Shown piece by piece: positions 24,223-33,300 of a DNA stretch of 64,000 bases. The stretch spans positions 1,612,001-1,676,000 of the forward strand of contig NZ_JADLQN010000001.1 of assembly GCF_015477835.1 (NCBI RefSeq), in the 5' to 3' direction. Numbering within the stretch: the first letter of the stretch is position 1; every line of letters starts with the position of its first letter. Origin of the DNA: Nocardia higoensis. GTDB lineage: Bacteria > Actinomycetota > Actinomycetes > Mycobacteriales > Mycobacteriaceae. The translations under genes and the position numbers were made by a program. Below the pieces are notes generated by a model that was not told where the DNA came from, ran no database searches, and saw nothing but the letters and a program-made list of their open reading frames with translations.

Positions 24223-25352
24223 CAGGCTCCTTCCATGAGACCGGCGAAGCGGTCGAACAGATATGCGGCGTCGTGCGGGCCCGCGGCGGCCTCGGGGTGG
24301 TACTGCACAGAGAACGCGCGGCCGTCGAGCAGACGCACACCCTCCACGGTCCCGTCGTTGGCGCACACGTGGCTGACCTCGGCACGCCCGAACGGGGTGT
24401 CGAACTGCTCGCCCTTCTCGCCTTCCAGCGCGAACCCGTGGTTCTGCGCGGTGATGGAGATGCGGCCGGTCTCGTGCTCGACCACCGGGATGTTGATGCC
24501 GCGGTGGCCGAATTTCATCTTGTAGGTCTCGCGGCCCAGCGCGCGGCCGAGGATCTGGTTGCCGAAGCAGATGCCGAACAGCGGCAGCCCGCGTTCGAGC
24601 ACGCCCTGGGTGATGGCGACCGCGCTGTTCTGGGTGGCCGGGTCGCCCGGGCCGTTGGACAGGAACACCCCGTCCGGCTTCAGCTCGAGCAGCTGGTCCA
24701 GCGACGTGGTGGAAGGCACCACGTGCACCCGCAGGCCGCGCTCGGCGAACATGCGCGGAGTGTTGGTCTTGATGCCGAGGTCCACGGCGACCACCGTGAA
24801 GCGCGGCTCGCCGGTCGGCTCGATCGTGTAGAGCGAATCGGTCGAGACCTCTCCCGCCAGGTCCGCGCCGAGCATCGAGGGCTGGCCGGTGACCCTGGCC
24901 ACCAGTTCCTCGGTGTTCGCGAGCGCGTCACCGGAGAAGATGCCCGCCTTCATCGACCCGCGGGTGCGCAGGTGACGCACCAGCGCGCGGGTGTCGATCC
25001 CGGCGATGCCGACCACGCCCTGGCTGTCCAGCTCGGCGGGCAGCGTGGTGGTGGCCCGCCAGTTGGAGGCCAGCCGCGCGGGGTCGCGCACCGCGTACCC
25101 GGCGACCCAGATCTTCTGGGATTCGTCGTCTTCTTCGTTCCACCCGGTGTTGCCGATCTGCGGAGCCGTGGCCACCACGATCTGGCGGTGGTAGCTCGGA
25201 TCGGTCAGGGTCTCCTGGTACCCCGTCATCGCGGTGCAGAACACCGCTTCACCGAGGGTCTGTCCCACCGCACCGTAGGCCGTTCCCCGGAACACCCGGC
25301 CGTCCTCGAGTACCAGGGCAGCAGCAGAATCTGCGCTCATTTGTCGGCTCAT
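24222..25352 (-). CDS. carA: carbamoyl-phosphate synthase small subunit
   Basis: A 376-residue glutaminase subunit that channels ammonia to CarB. The class I amidotransferase domain contains FLSNGPGDP, the nucleophile motif [15 protein letters not shown] and the YHPEAAAGP His/Glu pair. The ATG at 25352 overlaps the upstream membrane-protein stop by ATGA, supporting that start; a second ATG four codons in (25340, MSADSAAAL) would give the shorter N terminus. It is coupled on both sides. Confidence 0.97.
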
Positions 25353-25852
25353 CTGTCGTCTTCTTCCGTCATCGACGCGGCCCACGCCGGGTACACCGTC
25401 TTGTCGTCTCCCCGGAAACCGGTATCGATCTCGGTTCCCGTCGGCAGCTTCCAGCGAATTACCAGCACACCATCTTCCGTCATCACCTTGCCCGCGTGCC
25501 CGCGTTCGGTGCGGATCGCCGTCACGGATTCACCGGGAATCCAGATCGTCGCCGCCCCGTCGCGTTCGAGCAGGATTCCTCGTTCGAACTTCGTCAGCTC
25601 CGCGGTCGCGCGGAACCCCAGATCTCCCACCGCGATCCGGTCCTGCCAGCTGGGCGCCATGGTGCTGCCCAGATACAGGCCGGTCGTCGGTTCCAGCAGT
25701 TGTGCGCCCAGGTCCTCGGGTACCGGCGGCAGTTCGCCGATGCGCTCGGCCTGGCGAGCGGCGCGGTTCATCCAGCCTCGGTACATCCCCCACACACCGA
25801 GCGCGAACAGGACGAAGCAGCCGATCACCCACAGCGTTCTCTCCAGCTCCAC
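25349..25852 (-). CDS. membrane-anchored protein of the pyr operon
   Basis: A 167-residue protein with one N-terminal transmembrane helix (about residues 7-25, [18 protein letters not shown]) and a soluble beta-rich domain ([14 protein letters not shown] through [15 protein letters not shown]) that resembles PH-like or membrane-protein accessory folds. The GTG at 25852 overlaps the pyrC TAG by one base. M. tuberculosis has a protein of the same size and place (Rv1382) between pyrC and carA, so the position inside the pyr operon is conserved. The function is unknown; tethering or regulation at the membrane is conceivable. Confidence 0.78.
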   Translation of the reverse strand: MELERTLWVIGCFVLFALGVWGMYRGWMNRAARQAERIGELPPVPEDLGAQLLEPTTGLYLGSTMAPSWQDRIAVGDLGFRATAELTKFERGILLERDGAATIWIPGESVTAIRTERGHAGKVMTEDGVLVIRWKLPTGTEIDTGFRGDDKTVYPAWAASMTEEDDR

Positions 25853-27162
25853 TACGCCCCCACACCCTGGGGTCGCGCCGCGACGCCGTCGCGCGCGGTG
25901 ATCCGCCCGCGCAGCATGGTGGTTGTCACCTTCGCGGGCAAGGTCATCTGCGCGTAGGGGGTGTTGTCGGAGATGCTGGCGAGTTCCTTCGCCCGCACCG
26001 TCCAGCTGACGTCCGGATCCACCAGAGTCAGGTTGGCCGGTTCGCCGACCTCGATGGGCCTGCCCTGATCGTCGAGACCGACGATCTCGGCGGGTCGCTC
26101 GCTCATCACCCGCGCCACCCCCCGCCAATCCAGCAGACCCGGCCGCACCAGCGTCTCCACGATGATCGACAGCGCGGTCTCCAACCCCAGCATGCCGGGG
26201 CGGGCGGCCGCGAACTCGCAGCACTTGTCCTGCTCGGCGTGCGGTGCGTGGTCGGTGGCGACACAGTCGATGACGCCCTCGGCGAGCGCGCGGCGCAGCG
26301 CCTCCACATCGGAGATCTCCCGCAGCGGCGGATTGACCCGGTTGACCGCGTCGTAGGTTTCCAACCGGGAGTCGTCGAGCAGCAGGTGATGCGGGGTGAC
26401 CTCGGCGGTGATCGAGATGCCCTGAGACTTCGCCCACCGCACCAGCTCCACGGTGCCCTCGGTGGAGGCGTGGCAGATGTGCACGCGAGCACCGGCGTCG
26501 CGGGCCAGCAGCGCATCGCGCGCGACGATCGACTCCTCGGCCGCGCGCGGCCAGCCGGCCAGCCCCAGCCGAGCCGCCGTCGGGCCCTCGTGCGCGACCG
26601 CGCCCTCGGTCAGCCGCGGCTCCTCGGCGTGCTGGGCGATCAGCACGCCGAGCGAGTTCGAGTACTCCAGCGCGCGCCGCATGATCAGCGGGTCGTGGAC
26701 GCAGTGGCCGTCGTCGGAGAACATCCGCACACCGCCGACTCCGGCGGCCATCGTGCCCATCTCGGCGAGCTGCTTGCCTGCCAGACCCACCGTCACCGCG
26801 CCCACCGGGTGCACATCGACCAAGCCGACTTCCTGCCCCCGCCGCCACACGTGATCGGTGACGACCACGGAATCGGCGACAGGGTTGGTGTTGGCCATCG
26901 CGAACACCGCGGTGTAGCCGCCCAGCGCCGCGGCGGCCGAGCCGGACTCGATGGTCTCGGTGTCCTCGCGGCCGGGTTCGCGCAGGTGGGTGTGCAGATC
27001 GACGAATCCGGGCAGCAGCACCTGGCCGTCCGCCTCGATGATCTCGGCGTCCACCACATCCAGGTGGGTCCCGATCGCGCGGATCTCGCCCTCGTCGATG
27101 AAGACGTCGACCGGTTCGCCCTCGCCGTAGATCAGGGCGCCTGTGATCAGCAGCCCGCTCAT
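25852..27162 (-). CDS. pyrC: dihydroorotase
   Basis: A 436-residue class I dihydroorotase. The metal sites are complete: [10 protein letters not shown] (HxH plus carboxylate region), HAEEPRL, HICHAST, and [11 protein letters not shown] (catalytic Asp). The ATG at 27162 follows GGGAGGAGAC. It lies 25 bp after pyrB and its TAG overlaps the downstream membrane gene. It is part of the pyr operon. Confidence 0.97.
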   Translation of the reverse strand: MSGLLITGALIYGEGEPVDVFIDEGEIRAIGTHLDVVDAEIIEADGQVLLPGFVDLHTHLREPGREDTETIESGSAAAALGGYTAVFAMANTNPVADSVVVTDHVWRRGQEVGLVDVHPVGAVTVGLAGKQLAEMGTMAAGVGGVRMFSDDGHCVHDPLIMRRALEYSNSLGVLIAQHAEEPRLTEGAVAHEGPTAARLGLAGWPRAAEESIVARDALLARDAGARVHICHASTEGTVELVRWAKSQGISITAEVTPHHLLLDDSRLETYDAVNRVNPPLREISDVEALRRALAEGVIDCVATDHAPHAEQDKCCEFAAARPGMLGLETALSIIVETLVRPGLLDWRGVARVMSERPAEIVGLDDQGRPIEVGEPANLTLVDPDVSWTVRAKELASISDNTPYAQMTLPAKVTTTMLRGRITARDGVAARPQGVGA

Positions 27163-27187
27163 ACCGTCTCCTCCCGATCGAACTCGT

Positions 27188-28153
27188 TCACGCGATCGCC
27201 TCCTGGGCGCCGACCAGCAGCCGGAACAGCACCGCCATCCGCAGGTGCACACCGTTGGTCACCTGCTGCAGCACTGCCGCCTGCGGGGAATCCGCGACGG
27301 CGGACGCGATCTCCATGCCGCGCAGCATCGGTCCCGGATGCATGACGACGGCGTGCTCCTCGAGCATTGCCAGCCGCCGCTCCGACAACCCGTAGTTCAC
27401 CGCGTACTCGCGGGCCGACGGAAAGAACCCGCCGTTCATACGTTCGGCTTGGACGCGCAGCATCAGCACCGCGTCGGCGCCGGGCAGTTCCGCGTCGAGA
27501 TGGTGCGAGACCCGCGCGGGCCAGCCCTGCACGCCCACCGGCAGCAGCGTGCGCGGCGCGACGAGTACCACCTCCGCGCCCAGGGTGTGCAGCAGGAAGA
27601 CGTTCGAGCGCGCCACCCGGCTGTGCAGGATGTCGCCGACGATCAGTACCCGCTTGCCCTCGATGTCGCCGAGTCGCTGGCGCAGCGTGAGCGCGTCCAG
27701 CAGTGCCTGGGTGGGATGTTCGTGGGTACCGTCGCCCGCGTTGATGATCGCCGGGCCGGTGGTGCGGCCGGACTCGCGGGCCCAGCCGTCCATCCAACGC
27801 GCGATCTGATGCGCCGCGCCCGAGGCGGGATGGCGCACGATCAGCGCGTCGGCGCCCGCCGCGTGCAGGGTCAACGCGGTGTCACGTAACGATTCGCCCT
27901 TGGACACCGAGGACGAGCTCGCGCTCACGTTGATCACGTCCGCGCTCATCCACTTACCCGCCACCTCGAAGGAAACCCGGGTGCGGGTGGAGTTCTCGTA
28001 GAAGACCGTCATCACGGTGCGGCCGCGCAGTGTGGGCAGCTTGTGCACCTCGCGGCCGAGCAGCGCCTGCTCGAAACGTTCGGCTTCGTCGAGGAGTTCG
28101 GTGGCCGCCCTCCGGTCCAGATCGGTCACGCTCAGCAGGTGTCGCATGCTCAC
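27188..28153 (-). CDS. pyrB: aspartate carbamoyltransferase catalytic chain
   Basis: A 321-residue ATCase catalysing the committed step of pyrimidine synthesis. The carbamoyl-phosphate loop [12 protein letters not shown], the [11 protein letters not shown] motif and [11 protein letters not shown] are diagnostic. No pyrI regulatory chain is seen, as expected outside enteric bacteria. The ATG at 28153 overlaps the pyrR stop as ATGA. A second ATG two codons in is also possible. Confidence 0.97.
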   Translation of the reverse strand: MSMRHLLSVTDLDRRAATELLDEAERFEQALLGREVHKLPTLRGRTVMTVFYENSTRTRVSFEVAGKWMSADVINVSASSSSVSKGESLRDTALTLHAAGADALIVRHPASGAAHQIARWMDGWARESGRTTGPAIINAGDGTHEHPTQALLDALTLRQRLGDIEGKRVLIVGDILHSRVARSNVFLLHTLGAEVVLVAPRTLLPVGVQGWPARVSHHLDAELPGADAVLMLRVQAERMNGGFFPSAREYAVNYGLSERRLAMLEEHAVVMHPGPMLRGMEIASAVADSPQAAVLQQVTNGVHLRMAVLFRLLVGAQEAIA

Positions 28154-28794
28154 GCCTCCTCGTGGTGGAGGTACACGCCGTCGCGGCCGTCGTGCTCGGT
28201 CAGCAGCACGGAGATGTCCTCGGTGCGTGAGGTCGGCACGTTCTTGCCCACGTAGTCGGCGCGGATCGGCAGTTCCCGGTGGCCGCGGTCGACCAGCACC
28301 GCCAACTGCACCGCGCGGGGACGACCGAGGTCGCGCAGGCCGTCGAGAGCCGAGCGTACGGTCCGTCCGGAGAAGAGCACGTCGTCGACGAGCACCACCA
28401 GCGCGTCCTCGATACCGCCCGGCGGGACGGAGGTCCGTTCCAGCGGGCGGTGCGGGCGGGTACGCAGATCGTCGCGATAGAGCGTGATGTCGAGGGAGCC
28501 CAGCGCGGGGCGCACGCCGGAGAACTCCTCGATCTTGTCGGCGAGCCGCGCGGCCAGAGTGGTACCGCGGGTCGGGATGCCGATCAGCACCACGCGCGGC
28601 GCGCCCGCCTCGCCCGCGTCCAGCGCGGTCTTCTCGATGATCTGGTGCGCGATGCGCGCGATGGTCCTGCCGACATCGGAAGCCGACAACAGCTCCCGGC
28701 CCGCGGCCACCCAGTCGGGCGTGTGCCGTTGTGACTGCTCGGCAGATGCGGCAGTCTCGGCAGACTTCGCCGCCCGATCTCCGGGCACGGCCAT
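28150..28794 (-). CDS. pyrR: PyrR bifunctional regulator / uracil phosphoribosyltransferase
   Basis: A 214-residue PRTase-fold regulator that binds pyr mRNA in response to UMP and may also make UMP from uracil. The PRPP-binding motif [18 protein letters not shown] is intact, and the [29 protein letters not shown] segment is family-typical. It has about 30 extra N-terminal residues rich in Ala/Ser/Glu compared with Bacillus PyrR. It is the first gene of the operon; a PyrR-loop-like sequence lies directly upstream of its GGAGG, suggesting autoregulation by translational repression, as reported for Mycobacterium smegmatis. Confidence 0.95.
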   Translation of the reverse strand: MAVPGDRAAKSAETAASAEQSQRHTPDWVAAGRELLSASDVGRTIARIAHQIIEKTALDAGEAGAPRVVLIGIPTRGTTLAARLADKIEEFSGVRPALGSLDITLYRDDLRTRPHRPLERTSVPPGGIEDALVVLVDDVLFSGRTVRSALDGLRDLGRPRAVQLAVLVDRGHRELPIRADYVGKNVPTSRTEDISVLLTEHDGRDGVYLHHEEA

Positions 28795-28809
28795 GCCGAC
28801 CTCCTTCCC

Positions 28810-28822
28810 CGCCTCACCGGAC
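28810..28822 (-). promoter_or_regulatory. candidate PyrR-binding loop in the pyr leader
   Basis: On the minus strand the RNA would read GUCCGGUGAGGCG, matching 10 of 13 positions of the PyrR loop consensus (RUCCAGAGAGGYU). It lies directly upstream of the AAGGAGG ribosome-binding site (28800-28806) of pyrR, so bound PyrR could block initiation. GGACC/GGTC and CGGAC/GTCCG complements around it allow a hairpin. Confidence 0.6.
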
Positions 28823-28959
28823 GGTCCGTTAAAGGATGTCTTACGGCTTGCAGCCTAACAGCGCCCAGGATCGCCCTTTCAGCAGGCACAGCCCGGTGTG
28901 AGCCGCCCCACGAACCGGAAGTGAGCGGGGCCACGGTGGCGTGTTCGTGAGGCGAACCG

Positions 28960-29811
28960 CTATTGCCGCAGCGCGAGCACGATACCCGCGTCGGCCTCAC
29001 CGCTCGGCGCATCGCGGCCGAGCGGGGCGATCAGTTCGTCCCAGGAGCGGAAGCTCGTGCGCCAGCCGCGCAGTTCCAGCCCCGCGCGCACCTCCGCGCC
29101 GAGGCCGACCGTGCCGCCGGCCGGTCTGCCGCCACGGATGAGCGCGCCGAGCGCCGCGTATTTCGGCTGCGCCGCGGAAACGGCGAACTTGCCGACCTCG
29201 AAGGTGCTGCCCGCCGCCGACATCGTGGTGATGGTGTCGACGACGGCCCACGCCGCGTCGGAGGACAGATAACCGAGCACGCCTTCATCGACCCAGTGCG
29301 TTGGCAGGTCCGATCGGAAACCACTGTCTCGCAGCGTTTTCCCCCAATCGCCGCGCAGGTCGGCGGACAGCGTGATCCGCTCGCAGACCGGATGCGCCGA
29401 GGCCCGGTCGAGCACCGACTCCTTGAAGGCGAACAGCTCGCGCAGGTCGATTTCGTAGAACCGCGTGCGCGGAGTCAGCGGCATGCGGAAAGCGCGGGTG
29501 TCCAATCCGGCGCCGAGCAGGACGAACTGCTCACAGCTCGCGGCAGCCGCGGCGGCCACGCCGTCGTCGACCAGGCGAACGGTGAGGGTGCGGCCCTCGT
29601 AGAAGGCGTCGGCCAGTTCGAGCATGCTCGTCCACCGATCCTCACCGTCGGGCGTGCCGGCGAACTGAGCCCGCGCGGCGTCCACGAACAGGCGCGCGTA
29701 CGGGTCGTTGTACAGCCGGTCGGGCCGAGCCGATTCGCGGGCGCGGATCACCGCCACACCGATCGCCGTCATCGCCACCCCCGCCATCGGCGCCCTGCCG
29801 TATTCGACCAT
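28960..29811 (-). CDS. class I SAM-dependent O-methyltransferase (LCM/TIGR00027 type)
   Basis: A 283-residue methyltransferase of the leucine carboxyl methyltransferase-like family that is expanded in mycobacteria and Nocardia. Features are MTAIGVAVIRARESARPDRLYNDPYA at the N terminus, the SAM-site FVLLGAGLDTRAFRM and YEIDLRELFAFKE, and HWVDEGVLGYLS. The ATG at 29811 follows GGGGAG; an in-frame extension upstream is unlikely. Substrates of this family are mostly unknown, with secondary metabolites suspected. It lies upstream of, and on the same strand as, pyrR, 165 bp away, and divergent from the alkB-like gene. Confidence 0.85.
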   Translation of the reverse strand: MVEYGRAPMAGVAMTAIGVAVIRARESARPDRLYNDPYARLFVDAARAQFAGTPDGEDRWTSMLELADAFYEGRTLTVRLVDDGVAAAAAASCEQFVLLGAGLDTRAFRMPLTPRTRFYEIDLRELFAFKESVLDRASAHPVCERITLSADLRGDWGKTLRDSGFRSDLPTHWVDEGVLGYLSSDAAWAVVDTITTMSAAGSTFEVGKFAVSAAQPKYAALGALIRGGRPAGGTVGLGAEVRAGLELRGWRTSFRSWDELIAPLGRDAPSGEADAGIVLALRQ

Positions 29812-29975
29812 CACGACTCTCCCCACCGATCCCACCGCGACCGTCGCCGGTCCGACCCACTTCCCTTCGACGCTAGGCGAACCCGCCCCGGTCGGTCCGG
29901 AGAACGGCCACGATGTCCGATTTTCGCCGATCGAGTCTCTAGCACGCATGTTCGAATCGGTGTAGCGTCGCGCAG

Positions 29976-30602
29976 GTGACGGCATGGTTGCAGGGCTCCC
30001 TGCTCGACGGATTCGGCGAGGTAGGCCTCGGCTCGCTCGAGGCTGTCCGCCGCACGGAACTCACCGACGGCGCGTGGGTCGACCTGCGGCCCGGCTGGCT
30101 CCGCGGCGCCGACACACTCTTCGAGCGACTGGCGCGCGAGGTGCCGTGGCAGGCCGAACGACGGCCGATGTACGACCGTGTCGTCGATGTGCCGCGACTG
30201 CTCTGCTTCTACCCGGAGCGGGCCGAGTTGCCCGATCCCGTCCTGGTCGAGGCTCGTACCGCGCTCAGCGATCACTACGGCGACGAACTCGGCGAACGCT
30301 TCCGCACCGCGGGGCTGTGTTTCTACCGCGACGGCCGGGACAGCGTCGCCTGGCACGGCGACACGATCGGCCGCGGTGCAACCCACGACACGATGGTCGC
30401 CATCCTCTCCCTCGGCGCCCCTCGCGCACTTCTGCTGCGCTCACGCCGGGGCGGTGCGAGCATCCGATACGAAGTCGGCCACGGCGACCTGCTGGTGATG
30501 GGCGGATCATGCCAGCGGACCTGGGAGCACGCCGTCCCGAAGACCCGCAAACCGGTCGGCCCGCGCATCAGCGTCCAGTTCCGCCCGCACGGAGTGCACT
30601 GA
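29976..30602 (+). CDS. AlkB-family 2-oxoglutarate/Fe(II) dioxygenase
   Basis: A 208-residue AlkB homologue. Fe(II) ligands are H127 and D129 (WHGDTIG) and H185 (TWEHAVPK); the 2-oxoglutarate Arg pair is R197 and R203 (PRISVQFR). The start GTG 29976 is divergent from the methyltransferase. AlkB proteins repair N-alkylated bases by oxidative dealkylation, but this short actinobacterial branch could act on other substrates. No ada or other alkylation-response gene is next to it. Confidence 0.85.
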   Translation: MTAWLQGSLLDGFGEVGLGSLEAVRRTELTDGAWVDLRPGWLRGADTLFERLAREVPWQAERRPMYDRVVDVPRLLCFYPERAELPDPVLVEARTALSDHYGDELGERFRTAGLCFYRDGRDSVAWHGDTIGRGATHDTMVAILSLGAPRALLLRSRRGGASIRYEVGHGDLLVMGGSCQRTWEHAVPKTRKPVGPRISVQFRPHGVH

Positions 30603-30645
30603 AGATCTCGACCTGAACCATTGTCGAGGTGTCAGGCTCATCGAC

Positions 30646-30835
30646 ATGAGCATCGAACACCGTCGCCCGGCTGGTCACCGCATACGACGATCACGACCAC
30701 GCTGCCGATGTCATCGCGATCGAGGCGATCATCCGGCGCGTCGAAACGGATGATCGCGCTGTACGTGCTCATCCGCCAGGACGGCCGATGGCAGACCGCC
30801 GCACGCCAGAACACCCTTGTCTCGCAACAGGATTG
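30646..30835 (+). pseudogene. SgcJ/EcaC (DUF4440)-type gene remnant
   Basis: A short decayed reading frame. Starting near 30646 the first frame gives MSIE; after a one-base shift the next gives TVARLVTAYDDHDHAAD, which resembles the N terminus of SgcJ/EcaC-type NTF2-fold proteins. Another frame, from 30750, gives MIALYVLIRQDGRWQTAARQN and ends TLVSQQD, resembling their C terminus. About 60-70 residues of the middle are absent. This looks like an internal deletion plus frameshifts. It follows the alkB-like gene. The match is from memory of the family, not an alignment. Confidence 0.45.
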
Positions 30836-30869
30836 AAACCGTCGAAGGACACCGGGCCACTGCCGCAGG

Positions 30870-31445
30870 TCAGTCGGACCGAGCGACGGACAACACCAGA
30901 TCACGGACGCCGGCCCGCACCCGATCGGCCTTTCCGGCTCGCACCATGCCCGCCATCGCCTCACCGCCCAGCATCCCGAAGAGCAGTACGGCTACCGTTT
31001 CGGCATCGACGTCCGGGCGCGCCTCCCGGAGCAAGCCGATGATGTGGTCCACCCAGAACCTATGGAACTGCGCGCGGTCCGGATGCGGCGGTATGGCGCT
31101 GTAGGCTGCGACCAGTTCGGCATTGTCGACCACCATATCGGTCATGGCGGCGAAGAACGCGACCAGCCGATCAGCGGCGGGAGCGCCCGGCCCCAGCGGA
31201 GGCGGACCGGAGGTGATCGCTTCCTTCAGCGCGAGGCCGGGCTCGGCGATCAACTCCTGCAGCAGACCCGCCCGGCTGCCGAAACGATGGAAGATGGTGC
31301 CCTTCCCCACCCCGGCAGCCGCGGCCACCCGATCCATCGTGACCCCTTCGGCGCCGTGCTCGGCGAGCAGCGACCTGGTGGCGTCCAGGATCGCCCGCCT
31401 GTTACGCGCGGCATCGGCGCGTTCCCGTGCGCGACCCTCCGGCAT
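30870..31445 (-). CDS. TetR-family regulator, divergent from oxidoreductase
   Basis: A 191-residue TetR regulator. The DNA-binding domain (about 15-60: RRAILDATRSLLAEHGAEGVTMDRVAAAAGVGKGTIFHRFGSRAGLL) is typical, followed by an all-helical ligand domain. ATG 31445 has the AGGAAGTAGG site; an ATG eight codons upstream lacks one but could be used on a leaderless message. It is divergent from the zinc-binding-type quinone oxidoreductase, and the twin operator between them (31474-31533) indicates self- and target-regulation by one ligand. Confidence 0.9.
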   Translation of the reverse strand: MPEGRARERADAARNRRAILDATRSLLAEHGAEGVTMDRVAAAAGVGKGTIFHRFGSRAGLLQELIAEPGLALKEAITSGPPPLGPGAPAADRLVAFFAAMTDMVVDNAELVAAYSAIPPHPDRAQFHRFWVDHIIGLLREARPDVDAETVAVLLFGMLGGEAMAGMVRAGKADRVRAGVRDLVLSVARSD

Positions 31446-31473
31446 CACACCTACTTCCTGTTCGGCCATTGAC

Positions 31474-31533
31474 AAGTTGACCGACGGTCCATATTTTCGA
31501 GACGACACACAGAACTGGACCGACAGTCAACTT
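31474..31533. promoter_or_regulatory. twin TetR operators in the divergent promoter
   Basis: AAGTTGACCGACGGTCC (31474-31490) is mirrored by GGACCGACAGTCAACTT (31517-31533), matching at 15 of 17 positions in reverse complement. The left copy contains the perfect palindrome GACCGACGGTC. Each copy abuts one of the two start regions, with an AT-rich core (31491-31500) between them. This is the expected architecture for one TetR dimer pair controlling both genes. Confidence 0.7.
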
Positions 31534-31545
31534 ATGGAGTTCTCG

Positions 31546-32532
31546 ATGCGAGCAATCGTAATGACGGCCACCGGCAGCCCCGATGTCCTGGTCGCCGAGG
31601 AAGCAACCGTACCCAGGGCAGGCGAGGGCGAGATCGTGGTGCGCGCCGAGGCGATCCCGGTGTTGTGGCCCGAACTGATGCTGCGCTCCGGCGCGTTCCC
31701 CACTCCCGTCCCGCCGCCCCTGGTCTTCGGCTTCCAAGCCGCCGGGACGGTGGTCGAAACGGGACCGGGAGTGGACGCGGCACTGGCAGGCACGCGCGTC
31801 GTCGCCAAGACGACCGGCTCGGGAGCGTACGCCGAGTTCGTCGCCGCGCCCGCGGCGACGGCCACACCGATTCCCGAGGGTCTCGACACCATCGCCGCCG
31901 CGGCGATCCTCATGCCCGGCTCGGTCGGCTCGGCGCTGCTCACCACCGCAGCGTTGACCGGTTCCGAGACAGTGCTGGTACAAGCGGGCGCGACCGGAAT
32001 CGGCGCCTATCTCGTGGGCGCGGCGAAGGCCGCCGGCGCGAAGCAGGTCATCGCGACGGCGGGCGGCGCGACCAAGACAGCGCGCGCCGCCGAACTCGGC
32101 GCGGATCTGGTCATCGATCACAACGAGCCGCAGTGGCCTGATCGACTGCGCGACCTGCTCGACGGCACGACCGTCGACGTCGTCTTCGACTCGATCGGCG
32201 GCCCGACCTCCCGCGCCCTGCTCGAGGTGATGACGCCGCTGCACGGTCGCATGCTCGTCTACGGACTCCTCTCCGGTGCGCCCGCCCAGGTCGGCGCCGC
32301 CGATCTTCTCGCGCACGGCCTCACCCTGATCGGTTGCTCCGGACCGCAGTGGTCGGCGCTGGTACAGAAGGAGTCCGACGGCGTCCTGGCGCGCGCCGCG
32401 AGCACCGGCGCGGTCCCCCACATCGATGCGGTCCTCCCGCTCGGTGATGCCGCCGCCGCGCATCGACTGCTCGAATCCCGGCGCGCCCTCGGGGCGGTAC
32501 TTCTGCGACCCGAAAAGGGTTCGCACACCTGA
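31546..32532 (+). CDS. MDR-superfamily quinone oxidoreductase
   Basis: A 328-residue NADPH-dependent oxidoreductase of the zinc-independent medium-chain (quinone oxidoreductase/ QOR) type. The N-terminal catalytic fold (MRAIVMTATGSPDVLV, GFQAAGTVVETGPGV) is followed by the Rossmann motif VQAGATGIGAYLVGAAKAAGA and the DVVFDSIGG segment. The ATG at 31546 has a GGAG seven bases upstream; an earlier ATG at 31534 has none. The gene is controlled by the adjacent TetR. A role in quinone or enone detoxification is the usual expectation. Confidence 0.88.
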   Translation: MRAIVMTATGSPDVLVAEEATVPRAGEGEIVVRAEAIPVLWPELMLRSGAFPTPVPPPLVFGFQAAGTVVETGPGVDAALAGTRVVAKTTGSGAYAEFVAAPAATATPIPEGLDTIAAAAILMPGSVGSALLTTAALTGSETVLVQAGATGIGAYLVGAAKAAGAKQVIATAGGATKTARAAELGADLVIDHNEPQWPDRLRDLLDGTTVDVVFDSIGGPTSRALLEVMTPLHGRMLVYGLLSGAPAQVGAADLLAHGLTLIGCSGPQWSALVQKESDGVLARAASTGAVPHIDAVLPLGDAAAAHRLLESRRALGAVLLRPEKGSHT

Positions 32533-32593
32533 GAGTTCACCTGTGCCCCGATCGGCTGCCCGCTTGTCCTCGCCCGGCCGATAGATTGGCGGG

Positions 32594-33286
32594 ATGAGCA
32601 CCCCGGGCGCGGAGGTCCTGGCCGTGATGCCGCTGCACACGATCAGCGAGGTCTACGGGGAGGCCGGGCTGCGCGAACGGCTGCTCCACGAGATCGCCGG
32701 GCTGCCCGACCCGGCGCGGCCGACGGAAGCGCTCGCACTGGCCGCCGAACTGCACCGCGACGATCGTTACGGGCGCGAGCCCTACCTCACCCATCTCCTG
32801 CGTGTCGCCATCCGGGTGATCAGCCATTACGAGGTGCGCGACGCCGACGTGGTGGCCGCGGCACTGCTACACGATGCGATCGAGGACCACGCGACGGAGC
32901 TGGCCGGGACGCGCGCCGCCGCGCTGCGAGTGCTGAGTGAGCGTTTCGGCGACCGAGTCGCCGGCATCGTGGCGGCGGTGACGAATCCCGAGCGCGATCC
33001 GGCGATCGACCGGCACACGCAGTACCGCGAGCACATCGTCGAAGCGCTGGAACACGCGCCGTGGGCCCGTGTGGTGAAACTGTCGGACTTCACCGACAAC
33101 GGCGTCGGCATCCTCTACGCAGACCCGACCGCCATGCCGAAACTGGCGGCCAAATATCGGCCGATGATCGATGTCTACCGGGATCTGGTCAGCCGCCCGG
33201 ACACCCCGCTGGCCGAGCACGTGAAGCGCTACATCCTCGACCAGCTGGACCACGCCGAAGAACGGTTCGACGCGATCCTGCCCTAG
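32594..33286 (+). CDS. HD-domain phosphohydrolase, small alarmone hydrolase-like
   Basis: A 230-residue HD-superfamily protein resembling the hydrolase half of RelA/SpoT. Metal-ligand candidates are H67 (PYLTHLLRV), H93-D94 (LLHDAIED, including the E-D pair of (p)ppGpp hydrolases) and the late VVKLSDFTDN, comparable to the RelA motif KLADRLHN. No synthetase, TGS or ACT domain is present. It may hydrolyse (p)ppGpp as MESH1-like enzymes do, or another nucleotide; this is inferred from motifs only. ATG 32594 is used, with MPLHTIS at 32627 as an alternative. It is convergent with the YciI-like gene. Confidence 0.8.
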   Translation: MSTPGAEVLAVMPLHTISEVYGEAGLRERLLHEIAGLPDPARPTEALALAAELHRDDRYGREPYLTHLLRVAIRVISHYEVRDADVVAAALLHDAIEDHATELAGTRAAALRVLSERFGDRVAGIVAAVTNPERDPAIDRHTQYREHIVEALEHAPWARVVKLSDFTDNGVGILYADPTAMPKLAAKYRPMIDVYRDLVSRPDTPLAEHVKRYILDQLDHAEERFDAILP

Positions 33287-33300
33287 CCTGCACCGCTCGC

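Noticed and set aside
29776..29985. Longer N terminus for the methyltransferase (start at 29985)
   Set aside because: The extra residues lack family similarity and would overlap the alkB-like start. The ATG at 29811 has a good ribosome-binding site.
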